Shown one piece after another: positions 8,500 to 15,001 of a DNA stretch of 26,203 nt (its first letter is position 1; every line of letters starts with the position of its first letter). The notes under the pieces are model-generated. The model was given only the letters and a program-made list of their open reading frames with translations. It was not told the DNA's origin and did not search any database. The position numbers and the translations under genes are program-made. Origin of the DNA: a virus; the IMG/VR virus record IMGVR_UViG_3300022594_000026, positions 1 to 26,203 of that record. The stretch is one strand, 5' to 3'.

Positions 8500-8509
8500 A
8501 CAGCGCTGT
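8500..8509. repeat. 10-bp perfect palindrome ACAGCGCTGT
   Basis: ACAGCGCTGT is its own reverse complement. It lies between the capsid terminator and the ribosome binding site of the small acidic gene at 8539. It could be an operator, but no convincing promoter is visible beside it, so function is unproven. Confidence 0.4.
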
Positions 8510-8538
8510 TGCTGTATTTATGGTTCACAGGAGCTAGT

Positions 8539-8790
8539 ATGTACAAAATTGAAATCGACATCTCCGCTTGGGGCGGCGACGAAAAAGTTACCATCGAAAC
8601 GTCTGACTTTGACAAAATTGAACTCATCCGTGAGTTCATCGAGTTCCAGCAAGAAAACGGTTGGGCTGCGGACTACGAGCATGTTGTTGAGTTTGAAGAA
8701 GACGAAGCCGACACAGAACTTGAAGAAGTAACTGACGAACAAACATCTGACATCCACGTTTCAGTGTTTATCTTCGACGACAAAGAGTGA
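8539..8790 (+). CDS. Small acidic protein, function unknown
   Basis: This 83-aa protein has very high Glu/Asp content, especially in residues 45-70. A possible small alpha/beta unit is seen at the N-terminus (MYKIEIDISAWGGDEK), followed by a helix (KIELIREFIEFQQENG). ATG 8539 was chosen for its AGGAG ribosome binding site at 8529-8533; a longer frame starting upstream lacks one. The gene stands alone between two UUCG terminators, so it is probably made from read-through or its own weak promoter. A DNA-mimic or host-takeover role is conceivable from the acidity but is not shown. Confidence 0.65.
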   Translation: MYKIEIDISAWGGDEKVTIETSDFDKIELIREFIEFQQENGWAADYEHVVEFEEDEADTELEEVTDEQTSDIHVSVFIFDDKE

Positions 8791-8794
8791 TTTG

Positions 8795-9175
8795 CTAAGG
8801 GGCTTCGGCCCCTTTTTTCTTTGCTTTTTTGGCTGCTTGCCGTTCATCATGGTGGTGGATACGGTGACAGTTGGCGCACAGAATAACGCACTTCTTGGCT
8901 TCTTCCATAGCAAGGGCGTATTTGCCGTTGCTAACCAAATCGTTTACGGATGCTGTCTTTGTAGCGGGGTCTATGTGGTGAAAATCCAACGTGGCTATGT
9001 GATTAAACCCACATTTTGTGCAGTACAGCGTGGACTTGTACGCCTTCCAGTCCTTGCGCATTGAGGACCGCCTCTCGGAGGACCGTTTCTTTGTCGCTTC
9101 TTTTGTCTTTTGGTAGTGCTTTGCCGAGTACTCTTTAGCCTTGGCTTTGAACACTGCTGGGTCTTTGTAAGGCAT
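8795..9175 (-). CDS. HNH endonuclease (first copy)
   Basis: This 126-aa protein is a probable free-standing HNH nuclease that nicks or cuts DNA. The N-terminal half is extremely basic (Lys/Arg-rich). The C-terminal half has a zinc pair CTKC, the catalytic DFHHIDP, a linker helix, and the closing CVILCANCHRIHHH. The start ATG (9175-9173) overlaps the stop of the GNAT gene as TGATG, so it is translationally coupled to it; a longer reading beginning at 9193 would lie inside the GNAT gene. Such genes in phages are often homing-type mobile genes, though small HNH proteins near terminases can also aid packaging. Here the distance from terL and the opposite strand favour a mobile insertion. Confidence 0.85.
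   Translation of the reverse strand: MPYKDPAVFKAKAKEYSAKHYQKTKEATKKRSSERRSSMRKDWKAYKSTLYCTKCGFNHIATLDFHHIDPATKTASVNDLVSNGKYALAMEEAKKCVILCANCHRIHHHDERQAAKKAKKKGAEAP
8797..8818 (+). terminator. Rho-independent terminator shared with the end of the HNH gene
   Basis: The stem AAGGGGC/GCCCCTT (8797-8803 with 8808-8814) has a UUCG loop and a T-run on the plus strand. It ends the 8539-8790 unit. The same bases encode the last residues of the minus-strand HNH gene, so it also stands between converging genes. The minus-strand side has no T-run. Confidence 0.88.
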
Positions 9176-9603
9176 CAGAGCTTCAGTCTCCAATAAAGCG
9201 TTTTATCTGCGCCCCAAGGTTTTGATGGGTCAAACAACTTGAACCCTCTGGCGATCAAACTGTTAGAAGATGCCGGGTTGTCATGCGTGTCTGTAACCAC
9301 CCAATTCCAACCTAGAGCACGGGCTTGCTGAAGACGAACTCGGATAAGCCTTTTCTGTATTCCTTGTCCACGATGAGCCGGTAACACGCCTGCACGGCAC
9401 AAATAACCGCAATCACTCCAACGCAAGGAGGGAACAAGACCAGCAAAAGCAACCGGAGTGTTGTCCTCAGAATATGTAATCCACCAGTAGCCAGATGTTG
9501 TAGAAGCAGGTTCATCATAGGGTAAGCATTGTTTTTGAAGTTGAGAAAGCGCCAGCTGTGTGTCTGGACGGCTTAAGTCAACACGGTGGATTTTGTAGCG
9601 CAT
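9175..9603 (-). CDS. GNAT-family N-acetyltransferase
   Basis: This 142-aa protein has the GNAT layout. There is an N-terminal strand-helix. A beta pair lies around PVAFAGLVPSLRWSDCGYL. Motif A follows with the acetyl-CoA pyrophosphate loop HRGQGIQKRLI. The C-terminal part contains NPASSNSLIARGFKLF, the usual motif B region. The acceptor substrate cannot be told. ATG 9603 was chosen over an upstream TTG at 9609; the ribosome binding site is weak (GGAAA). It leads a two-gene minus-strand cassette with the HNH gene, in a region otherwise devoted to virion genes, so it looks like an accessory (moron) gene that may modify a host or phage protein or small molecule. Confidence 0.85.
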   Translation of the reverse strand: MRYKIHRVDLSRPDTQLALSQLQKQCLPYDEPASTTSGYWWITYSEDNTPVAFAGLVPSLRWSDCGYLCRAGVLPAHRGQGIQKRLIRVRLQQARALGWNWVVTDTHDNPASSNSLIARGFKLFDPSKPWGADKTLYWRLKL

Positions 9604-9639
9604 GAACAATTATTTTCCAGCAATATGACAAAACCATGC

Positions 9640-9667
9640 TTGACGCCGGATAAATTTCGTGTATATT
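9640..9667 (+). promoter_or_regulatory. Sigma70-type promoter for the gene at 9756
   Basis: TTGACG (9640-9645) and TATATT (9662-9667) are separated by 16 bases, close to the housekeeping consensus. It restarts plus-strand transcription after the minus-strand cassette. The expected transcript start is near 9674. Confidence 0.72.
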
Positions 9668-9671
9668 CATA

Positions 9672-9742
9672 GCAACCGGAATCTTTCGGTGTGCCAAACA
9701 GGTCCGGCTGACCTCATGCAGATTGGTACATCACAACGCATG
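9672..9742 (+). promoter_or_regulatory. Structured 5' leader with three predicted hairpins
   Basis: The leader between the promoter and the gene at 9756 can fold into three stem-loops. The first is 9672-9694, about 9 bp with one bulged G and the loop ATCT. The second is 9700-9714, 5 bp with a 5-nt loop. The third pairs 9715-9719 with 9738-9742 around an 18-nt loop. The ribosome binding site TAAGGAA (9743-9749) follows at once. I do not recognise it as a known riboswitch or thermometer. Hand folding only. Confidence 0.5.
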
Positions 9743-9755
9743 TAAGGAAATTCTC

Positions 9756-10220
9756 ATGGGATTCGCAACTCACCTCGGCCCTTGGTTGTTGGGCACTACA
9801 AAGAACACCACTGGCACCACTGCCGCCCTCACACGTAATACAGGCTGCACCGTTGTGTCTCAGTCCGCTGACGTTGTATTTGGTACATTGACTGGCAACG
9901 CCATTGCTGTTCCAGCAGGCGCACAAATCATTGATGTCAAAGTTGTCACCACTACCGTATTCAGCGCAGCTACTACAGCTTTGTTGAGCATCGGCGGTAC
10001 AGCGTTCACAACTACCGGTACTATCACTTCTGTTGGTAGCGTGGCATTGGGTGCAAACGCAACTACCCCCGGTGGCTGGCTGAACGTTGGTGCTACCGAC
10101 ACATTCATCTCTTACACATTGGCTGGTACATCGTTGACCACTGGTGCTGCTACGATCATCGTGACTTACGCGGTGCGCGATTCGAGCGGCAACCAAGCAC
10201 AACCTGCATCACAGCAGTAA
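9756..10220 (+). CDS. Thr/Ser/Ala-rich structural protein, probably virion surface
   Basis: This 154-aa protein is nearly free of charged residues and dominated by Thr, Ala, Gly, Val and Ser in alternating beta-like patterns (for example TTTVFSAATTALLSIGG). It begins MGFATHLGPWLLGT. ATG 9756 follows TAAGGAAA with proper spacing; the same frame upstream to 9723 would run through the structured leader. It has its own promoter, leader and terminator, which suggests it is needed in large amounts, like a decoration or major tail component. No known domain can be named with confidence. Confidence 0.75.
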   Translation: MGFATHLGPWLLGTTKNTTGTTAALTRNTGCTVVSQSADVVFGTLTGNAIAVPAGAQIIDVKVVTTTVFSAATTALLSIGGTAFTTTGTITSVGSVALGANATTPGGWLNVGATDTFISYTLAGTSLTTGAATIIVTYAVRDSSGNQAQPASQQ

Positions 10221-10229
10221 TCAATCCTC

Positions 10230-10253
10230 CGGGGGCTTCGGCCCCTGTTTTTT
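10230..10253 (+). terminator. Rho-independent terminator after the 9756 gene
   Basis: A 7-bp stem (10230-10236 with 10241-10247, one G-T pair) has a UUCG loop and is followed by six T. It lies 10 bases after the stop codon at 10220 and isolates this gene as a monocistronic unit. Confidence 0.9.
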
Positions 10254-10271
10254 AGCTTAAGGAGAATTGAT

Positions 10272-10787
10272 ATGACGATGCAATTTGACGTCAGGACGGC
10301 CAAGATTCAAGGCTCTGGGCAGATGGTTGTAGGCCGCGTTCGCATGAAACAAGGCACAATCATTGGCAACGGAACCGCTGGCCAGATTGATTTTTTTGAC
10401 ACCATCACCGCCCCTGTTGCGGCTACTTACGGTCGTTCTGGATACACGGTAACTGTGACTTCCACTGCGCATGGTTTGGCTACTGGCAACATTATTGGTA
10501 TTGGGTACATCGCCGCTAGTGGCGTAGCTCCAGTTTCAGGTAATTTTGCAGTTACTGTGGTTGATGCAAACACTTTTACCATCACTGATTTGAACTCTGG
10601 CACGATTGCTACAGGTACAGTTTGCAACTATTGCAACACTGGCAACGGCAACTGGATCATGGGTTTGAACACTTTGACTGGCGTGCAGCCGTTTCAGCTT
10701 TTGGTTCCCGGCGAAGGTATCTTGTGCCAACGCGGTATCTACAGTTTGTCCACAAACATTGCATCAACGCAAGTGAGTTATGGCTGA
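10272..10787 (+). CDS. Beta-rich structural protein, function unknown
   Basis: This 171-aa protein contains, around residues 55-120, a compact beta module (TVTVTSTAHGLATGNIIGIG, then NFAVTVVDANTFTITDL) that recurs in many phage tail and head proteins. The C-terminal part (FQLLVPGEGILCQRGIY) is also beta-like. The ribosome binding site AAGGAGA lies 8 bases before ATG 10272; a second ATG is 6 bases downstream. The stop overlaps the next gene's start by 8 bases (ATGGCTGA), tying it to the glycosyltransferase. A virion surface component is likely; no enzyme motif is seen. Confidence 0.72.
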   Translation: MTMQFDVRTAKIQGSGQMVVGRVRMKQGTIIGNGTAGQIDFFDTITAPVAATYGRSGYTVTVTSTAHGLATGNIIGIGYIAASGVAPVSGNFAVTVVDANTFTITDLNSGTIATGTVCNYCNTGNGNWIMGLNTLTGVQPFQLLVPGEGILCQRGIYSLSTNIASTQVSYG

Positions 10788-11532
10788 TACAGAGAAGAGC
10801 ATTAACCTAGCTGGGCGCAAACTCATGGTTGCGATCCCGGCTTACGATGGCAAGCTGAACATTGATTCAGCTTTTGCCTTGTCCAATCTGGCCGTTCAGG
10901 TCCAGTCGTTGGGGGTTAAGCTCTACCTCACGCACCTCTCGGGGTGCTCCCTTATTACGAAGGCTCGCAACTGCTTGGTTGCGGACTTCTTGAAATCCGA
11001 CGCAGACACGCTTCTGTTCATTGATGCTGATGTGGTGGTTACCGCTGATGCAGTGCTCCGCCTCATGGCCTTGAGTTTGGACAAAGACATCACGGCTGGC
11101 ATCTACCCGCGTCGCGGCATGGACCGCAAGTTCTTCCTTGACTACTACCTCGATGAGAACGGTGGCTTGGAGTTTGACAAGAACGGCTTGATGCGCGTGA
11201 AGCGCATTGGCACAGGATTTATGATGATTCAGCGTCACGTCCTTGAGACGATGATTGCAAACCACCCAGAGTGGGATTACTTCAACAATGTGGACAACCG
11301 CACAGACAGCGCCATTTTTGATTTGAAGATCGTGAACGGCGAGTATTACGGCGAAGACTACTTGTTCTGTGATCGCGCCACAGAAGATGGATTCACAGTT
11401 TTCTTAGACCCATCAATCAGCTTGCCCCACGTTGGCCAAGAGAAGTTCACTCGGGACTTCAACGAAGACGTGTTGCAGCCTTTGTTGGAGCAGCACTGCA
11501 CTCCAAAACTGAAAGTTGTAAATGGCGACTAA
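10780..11532 (+). CDS. Glycosyltransferase (GT-A fold, family 2-like)
   Basis: This 250-aa protein shows an N-terminal nucleotide-sugar-binding start (KLMVAIPAYDGKLNIDSAFA). It continues with a helix that carries LITKARNCLVADFL, and the metal-binding DxD-type motif LLFIDADV (D82-D84). Later comes an acceptor-side segment with GTGFMMIQRHVLE and a YYGEDYLFCDRA motif, where an acidic pair usually acts as the base region. No membrane segment is present, so it should be cytoplasmic. It is translationally coupled to the beta-rich structural protein upstream, which makes modification of a virion protein a reasonable inference; sugar and acceptor are unknown. Confidence 0.83.
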   Translation: MADTEKSINLAGRKLMVAIPAYDGKLNIDSAFALSNLAVQVQSLGVKLYLTHLSGCSLITKARNCLVADFLKSDADTLLFIDADVVVTADAVLRLMALSLDKDITAGIYPRRGMDRKFFLDYYLDENGGLEFDKNGLMRVKRIGTGFMMIQRHVLETMIANHPEWDYFNNVDNRTDSAIFDLKIVNGEYYGEDYLFCDRATEDGFTVFLDPSISLPHVGQEKFTRDFNEDVLQPLLEQHCTPKLKVVNGD

Positions 11533-11782
11533 GAAGAAAACCCCTTCTCTTGCTGTTGGTCGTGGTGAGAAACTCCCAGTGTCTAAGGGCGCAGGGCTGA
11601 CCGCCAAGGGCCGTGCTAAGTACAACGCAGCTACAGGTAGCAATCTGAAGGCCCCACAGCCTGAAGGCGGCAAGCGCAAGGACTCGTTCTGTGCTCGAAT
11701 GTCCGGTATGCCCGGACCGATGAAAGACGAGAAGGGTAAGCCCACTCGTAAAGCCGCAGCCTTAGCAAGATGGAAGTGCTGA
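11522..11782 (+). CDS. Small basic conserved protein (DUF6321-like)
   Basis: This 86-aa protein is rich in Lys, Gly and Ala, and has the layout GAGLTAKGRAKYNAATGSNL, then KDSFCARMSGMPGPMKDEKG, ending in RKAAALARWKC. I recognise this as the pattern annotated in other phages as DUF6321, with unknown function. It overlaps the end of the glycosyltransferase gene by 11 bases. The basic character suggests nucleic-acid contact, but nothing proves it. The two Cys and the final RWKC are worth noting as possible metal or disulfide positions. Confidence 0.78.
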   Translation: MATKKKTPSLAVGRGEKLPVSKGAGLTAKGRAKYNAATGSNLKAPQPEGGKRKDSFCARMSGMPGPMKDEKGKPTRKAAALARWKC

Positions 11783-11783
11783 A

Positions 11784-12032
11784 ATGGAAAACATGGTCTG
11801 GAACATTATTCTGTCGGCTGGCATGGGCTTGTTGACTTGGGTTTTGAAGGATAAGTCCGATGAGCTTGCCCGAGTCACCATCCTGCTCAACCGCACCCGC
11901 GAAGAAATCGCCAAAGAGTACGTCACCAAAGTCGAAGTACACGCCGACATTAACCGGGTCTTGGACAGGCTTGATCGCTTGGATGAAAAACTGGACCGCC
12001 TTATGGAGAGTAAACATGCCAGCCACCAGTGA
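11784..12032 (+). CDS. Small membrane-anchored coiled-coil protein
   Basis: This 82-aa protein starts with a hydrophobic segment (residues 5-21, VWNIILSAGMGLLTWVL). A charged helical region with clear leucine heptads follows (INRVLDRLDRLDEKLDRLME). This resembles small phage membrane proteins of unknown role. It is placed among small basic proteins rather than in the lysis cassette, so a lysis function is not assumed. Its end overlaps the next gene's start by 17 bases. Confidence 0.72.
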   Translation: MENMVWNIILSAGMGLLTWVLKDKSDELARVTILLNRTREEIAKEYVTKVEVHADINRVLDRLDRLDEKLDRLMESKHASHQ

Positions 12033-12489
12033 AAAACAAAAGAAGTTTATGGATGCCGTAGCGCATAACCCAGCATTTGCCAAGAAAGTCGGCGTGCCGG
12101 AAAAAGTAGGAAAAGACTTTAGCGAGCAAAGCAAAGGTTTGAAGTTTGGCAAGGGCTCTAGCTCTCGTGCGGACCTTCAAAAAGTAAACAAGCCTGATAC
12201 CCGTCATGGCAGGAATGAACTCTTTAAAAAATGTGCTACGACTATGGCTAAAAGCGACAGCAAAGAAGACATGAAGATGGATAAGAAGCAAGACGTTGCC
12301 CTTATCAAAAAAGCCTTCAAAGAGCATGACAAGCAAGAGCACAAAGGCGGCAAGGGCACAACCTTGGCGTTGAAAAAAGGCGGCAAAGCCATGCCTAAGA
12401 TGGCTAAAGGCGGCGGCGTTGAGTCCAAGGGTAAAACCAAGGGCACCATGGTCGCTATGTGCGGCGGCGGCATGATGAAAAAGAAATAA
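12016..12489 (+). CDS. Lys/Gly-rich protein with GGxV...KGKTKG tail
   Basis: This 157-aa very basic protein begins MPATSEKQKKFMDAVAHNPA, similar in style to the DUF3008-type N-terminus of other small phage proteins. The middle is Lys-rich (MKMDKKQDVALIKKAFKEHD). The C-terminus is Gly-rich (MAKGGGVESKGKTKGTMVAM) and ends in Met/Lys. ATG 12016 is preceded by GGAGAG; a longer frame from 11860 would overlap the previous gene almost entirely. The same tail motif recurs in the neighbouring genes at 13179 and 15002. Function unknown; DNA binding or internal-head packing is possible. Confidence 0.72.
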   Translation: MPATSEKQKKFMDAVAHNPAFAKKVGVPEKVGKDFSEQSKGLKFGKGSSSRADLQKVNKPDTRHGRNELFKKCATTMAKSDSKEDMKMDKKQDVALIKKAFKEHDKQEHKGGKGTTLALKKGGKAMPKMAKGGGVESKGKTKGTMVAMCGGGMMKKK

Positions 12490-12498
12490 GGGGTTGCC

Positions 12499-13170
12499 AT
12501 GAAAAAAGCTAAACGATACGACGAAGGTGGCGTTACCGAAGGCCAAAACTCAAATATTGACGACGACACTCGCGCTCGTGCGATGAAGTTCATACGTGAA
12601 CAAGCAGAAAAGAGTAGCGAAGACGAAAGCTCTGGCGAAAAAACTGTTTCTCGTTCGACTAAAGCCAAGGTTTCTTCTAAACCTGCGGAACCTAAAGCCG
12701 ATGCCCGTGATGCAGAAGCTGGCAAGAGCCGTGGTCGTCCTGCTGAAGGCGAGCCAAAGATGACTAAGTATCGTTCAGAAGCCCGTGAGCCATCCGGTTC
12801 TCCTACACCCGGCAACGGTAACTCTGTGGAAGGCACTGACCTTTCCCGCAACATCAAGAATACCCTGAGCGCTTTGGCACCTATGGGTGGTGGTATTGGC
12901 AAAATTGGTGCTGAACTCGCTATGAGTGGCCGCGCCGCTAAAGCCGCTGAAGCTGCTGCTGAAGCTAAAAGAGTTTCTGATGCTGCTGCTAAAGCTACTC
13001 GCGCCGCTCGTATGGCTAAAGTTGCTCCCCGCGCAGAACGCGAAGCTAAGACATTGAACCCTAATGCTTGGACTGCTGGCCCTAAAGGCATGAAAGAAAA
13101 CTTCAAGTCCGGTGGTGGCGTCAAGGGCTGGGGCATCGCCCGTGGCTCACGTAAAGCAAAAACATACTGA
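12499..13170 (+). CDS. Low-complexity basic protein with GGGV tail
   Basis: This 223-aa protein starts MKKAKRYDEGGVTEGQNSN. It continues with a long disordered Ser/Glu/Lys region to about residue 115, then an Ala-rich helical stretch (residues about 145-185). It ends with the basic Gly-rich tail SGGGVKGWGIARGSRKAKTY. Tails of this kind (GGxV, basic Gly repeat) recur in several neighbours. A good start context is present 9 bases after the upstream stop. No fold or enzyme motif is recognisable. The Ala/Lys-rich helix resembles histone-like or internal virion proteins in composition only. Confidence 0.68.
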   Translation: MKKAKRYDEGGVTEGQNSNIDDDTRARAMKFIREQAEKSSEDESSGEKTVSRSTKAKVSSKPAEPKADARDAEAGKSRGRPAEGEPKMTKYRSEAREPSGSPTPGNGNSVEGTDLSRNIKNTLSALAPMGGGIGKIGAELAMSGRAAKAAEAAAEAKRVSDAAAKATRAARMAKVAPRAEREAKTLNPNAWTAGPKGMKENFKSGGGVKGWGIARGSRKAKTY

Positions 13171-13178
13171 GGTGAATC

Positions 13179-13391
13179 ATGCCTAAAGACAAAATTTACA
13201 CAGCGGACATGGGCCAACCCCCAAAGGAACCCGATGACGCATCCGCTGGCCGCAAGATGAAGAAAACTGAACCCGGTATGCCTGAGCAGCCCGGTAGCGG
13301 CATCATCGTGAAAAAAGCTAAAGGCGGCTCTGTATCCGCCCGCGCTGACGGCTGCTGCTCCAAGGGTAAAACCCGTGGGAAGATGGTGTAA
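13179..13391 (+). CDS. Small basic protein with GGSV...KGKTRGK tail
   Basis: This 70-aa protein has an N-terminal half that is Pro/Lys-rich and probably disordered. The C-terminal half is KGGSVSARADGCCSKGKTRG followed by KMV. The adjacent Cys-Cys pair and the GKTRGK end form a motif I have seen as a recurrent tail in phage proteins of this gene neighbourhood, with unknown meaning. A GGTG-type ribosome binding site precedes ATG 13179. It lies 8 bases after the preceding stop codon. Confidence 0.7.
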   Translation: MPKDKIYTADMGQPPKEPDDASAGRKMKKTEPGMPEQPGSGIIVKKAKGGSVSARADGCCSKGKTRGKMV

Positions 13392-13393
13392 CT

Positions 13394-13630
13394 ATGATGG
13401 CCAGTCGAGGCATGGGGGCTGTGTCCCCTTCCAAGATGCCTAAACCCAAGGTTATCAAGAAGCGTGACGGAGACTATCCTGTTGACGTGTATGCTGAAGG
13501 TGGCAAAGTAGGTTTGTACGCTAACATCAACGCCAAACGCAAGCGCGGGGAAAAGATGCGCAAGCCCGGTGCCAAAGGTGCGCCGACGGCCCAAGCGTTT
13601 ATTGACTCCGCAAAAACCGCAAAGAAGTAA
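13394..13630 (+). CDS. Small basic conserved phage protein
   Basis: This 78-aa basic protein ends in a conserved-looking block at residues about 35-78: AEGGKVGLYANINAKRKRGE, then KMRKPGAKGAPTAQAFIDSA. This block is common in small proteins of similar phages, and its role is not known to me. Two consecutive ATGs (13394 and 13397) are possible starts. It follows the previous stop by 2 bases and precedes the gp4-like gene by 3 bases. Confidence 0.74.
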   Translation: MMASRGMGAVSPSKMPKPKVIKKRDGDYPVDVYAEGGKVGLYANINAKRKRGEKMRKPGAKGAPTAQAFIDSAKTAKK

Positions 13631-13633
13631 ACC

Positions 13634-14563
13634 ATGGCAGTTACATCCGGCTTAACCTCATTTAACCTTGACCTCACTGAGTTGGTCGAGGAGGCGTTCG
13701 AGCGGGCTGGACGTGAGCTGCGTTCGGGGTATGACCTGCGTACTGCGCGGCGCAGCCTCAACATTATGTTCGCCGACTGGGCGAACCGTGGTATCAACAT
13801 GTGGACGATTGAGCAAGGTCAGATTGACTTGGTTCAAGGCCAGAGCACCTACGCCCTGCCAAACGACACAGTGGATTTGCTTGAGCACGTCATCCGTACC
13901 CAAGCGGGGCAAGTCTCCAATCAGGCCGACTTAACCATCACACGCATTAGCGTTTCTACCTATGCGACCCTCCCAAACAAACTTCAGCAAGCTCGTCCGA
14001 TTCAGGTGTGGGTGCAACGGCTCGACGGCCAGACTGCGGCGGCAATCACGGCTCTTAATGGCGGCATTTCGAGTACTGACGCTACGATTACTGTAGTCTC
14101 TACGCAGGGTATGCCAGCAGCTGGCTTTGTCAAAATTGGCAACGAGACAATCAACTACACCGCTATCAGCGGTAACCAGCTCACAGGTTGTTTCCGTGGG
14201 CAGAATGGCACTACCGCTGCCGCTCATTCAACTGGCGCAGCCGTTGCAATGCAGAACCTACCCGCTGTAACTGTGTGGCCGACCCCAGATGGGTCTCAGC
14301 AATACCAATTTGTTTACTGGCGACTGCGCCGTACTCAGGATGCTGGCGGCGGTGTGAACGTCATGGACGTGCCTTTCCGTTTTATTCCGTGTATGGCTGC
14401 TGGGTTGGCGTATTACATCGCGGGCAAAATTCCAGAAGGTGCTGAGCGCATCATGATGCTGAAGCAACAGTACGATGAGGCTTGGGAATTGGCCGCTTAC
14501 GAAGATCACGAGAAGGCTTCTATTCGTTTTGTCCCACGTCAGCAGTACATCGGGGGGACCTAA
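13634..14563 (+). CDS. P22 gp4-like head-tail adaptor with inserted beta domain
   Basis: This 309-aa protein is the likely first neck ring bound to the portal after packaging. The N-terminus shows the adaptor helices (LVEEAFERAGRELRSGYDLR, then LNIMFADWANRG) and a strand region ending QGQSTYALPNDTVDLLEHV. The C-terminus resumes with TVWPTPDGSQQYQFVYWRLR and a helix (MLKQQYDEAWELAAYEDHEK), as in P22 gp4-type proteins. Between them, residues about 135-208 form a Gly/Thr-rich beta insert (VKIGNETINYTAISGNQLTG), absent from the minimal family. Start ATG 13634 follows the upstream stop by 3 bases. The family call rests on pattern recognition. Confidence 0.8.
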   Translation: MAVTSGLTSFNLDLTELVEEAFERAGRELRSGYDLRTARRSLNIMFADWANRGINMWTIEQGQIDLVQGQSTYALPNDTVDLLEHVIRTQAGQVSNQADLTITRISVSTYATLPNKLQQARPIQVWVQRLDGQTAAAITALNGGISSTDATITVVSTQGMPAAGFVKIGNETINYTAISGNQLTGCFRGQNGTTAAAHSTGAAVAMQNLPAVTVWPTPDGSQQYQFVYWRLRRTQDAGGGVNVMDVPFRFIPCMAAGLAYYIAGKIPEGAERIMMLKQQYDEAWELAAYEDHEKASIRFVPRQQYIGGT

Positions 14564-14991
14564 TGGGTAACCGGTTTGCCAGCGGTAAATGGGCGATTGC
14601 TGAGTGCGACCGTTGCGATCAGCGGTTTAAACTCAAGGTGCTAAAGCGAGAAGTCATAAAAGGGAAAAACTACGATCTGTTGGTGTGCCCAGAGTGTTGG
14701 GACCCAGATCACCCCCAGTTGCATTTGGGGGAGTTTCCAGTTGATGATCCTCAAGGTTTGCGTAGCCCACGTCCAGATCGCAGCTATGTTTCTTCTGGCA
14801 ATACAGGGTTGCAGATTTTGAACGGCAACAGCACAAGCATTTTGGAGCAAGGGTTCCAAGGCGAAGGCAGTAGAAACATACAATGGGGCTGGAATCCCGT
14901 TGGCGGGTCTGCTGGGATTGATGATGGTCTAACGCCAAACTACTTGTCGTTAGTGGTAGAAATTGGTACAGTCAGTATCACAACGACGTAA
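14563..14991 (+). CDS. Zinc-ribbon structural-region protein
   Basis: This 142-aa protein carries an N-terminal four-Cys zinc ribbon: C15 and C18 (CDRC), then C42 and C45 (CPEC), with a basic hairpin between them. The C-terminal half is Gly/Asn-rich and beta-like. ATG 14563 overlaps the stop of the gp4-like gene as TAATG, so translation is coupled; a longer frame from 14482 would lie inside that gene. The pairing with the adaptor gene suggests a neck-associated or DNA-contacting role. This is inference; no enzyme domain is visible. Confidence 0.75.
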   Translation: MGNRFASGKWAIAECDRCDQRFKLKVLKREVIKGKNYDLLVCPECWDPDHPQLHLGEFPVDDPQGLRSPRPDRSYVSSGNTGLQILNGNSTSILEQGFQGEGSRNIQWGWNPVGGSAGIDDGLTPNYLSLVVEIGTVSITTT

Positions 14992-15001
14992 GGAGTCGAA
15001 C

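Noticed and set aside
8492-8731. 79-codon plus-strand frame overlapping the small acidic gene
   Set aside because: Ser/Lys/Leu-rich product from the wrong frame; the 8539 frame has the better ribosome binding site and a balanced start.
12204-13217. 337-codon open frame on the minus strand across the small basic genes
   Set aside because: Low-complexity Ala/Pro/Leu/Ser product that is the complement of Lys/Ala/Gly-rich genes; no start signal.
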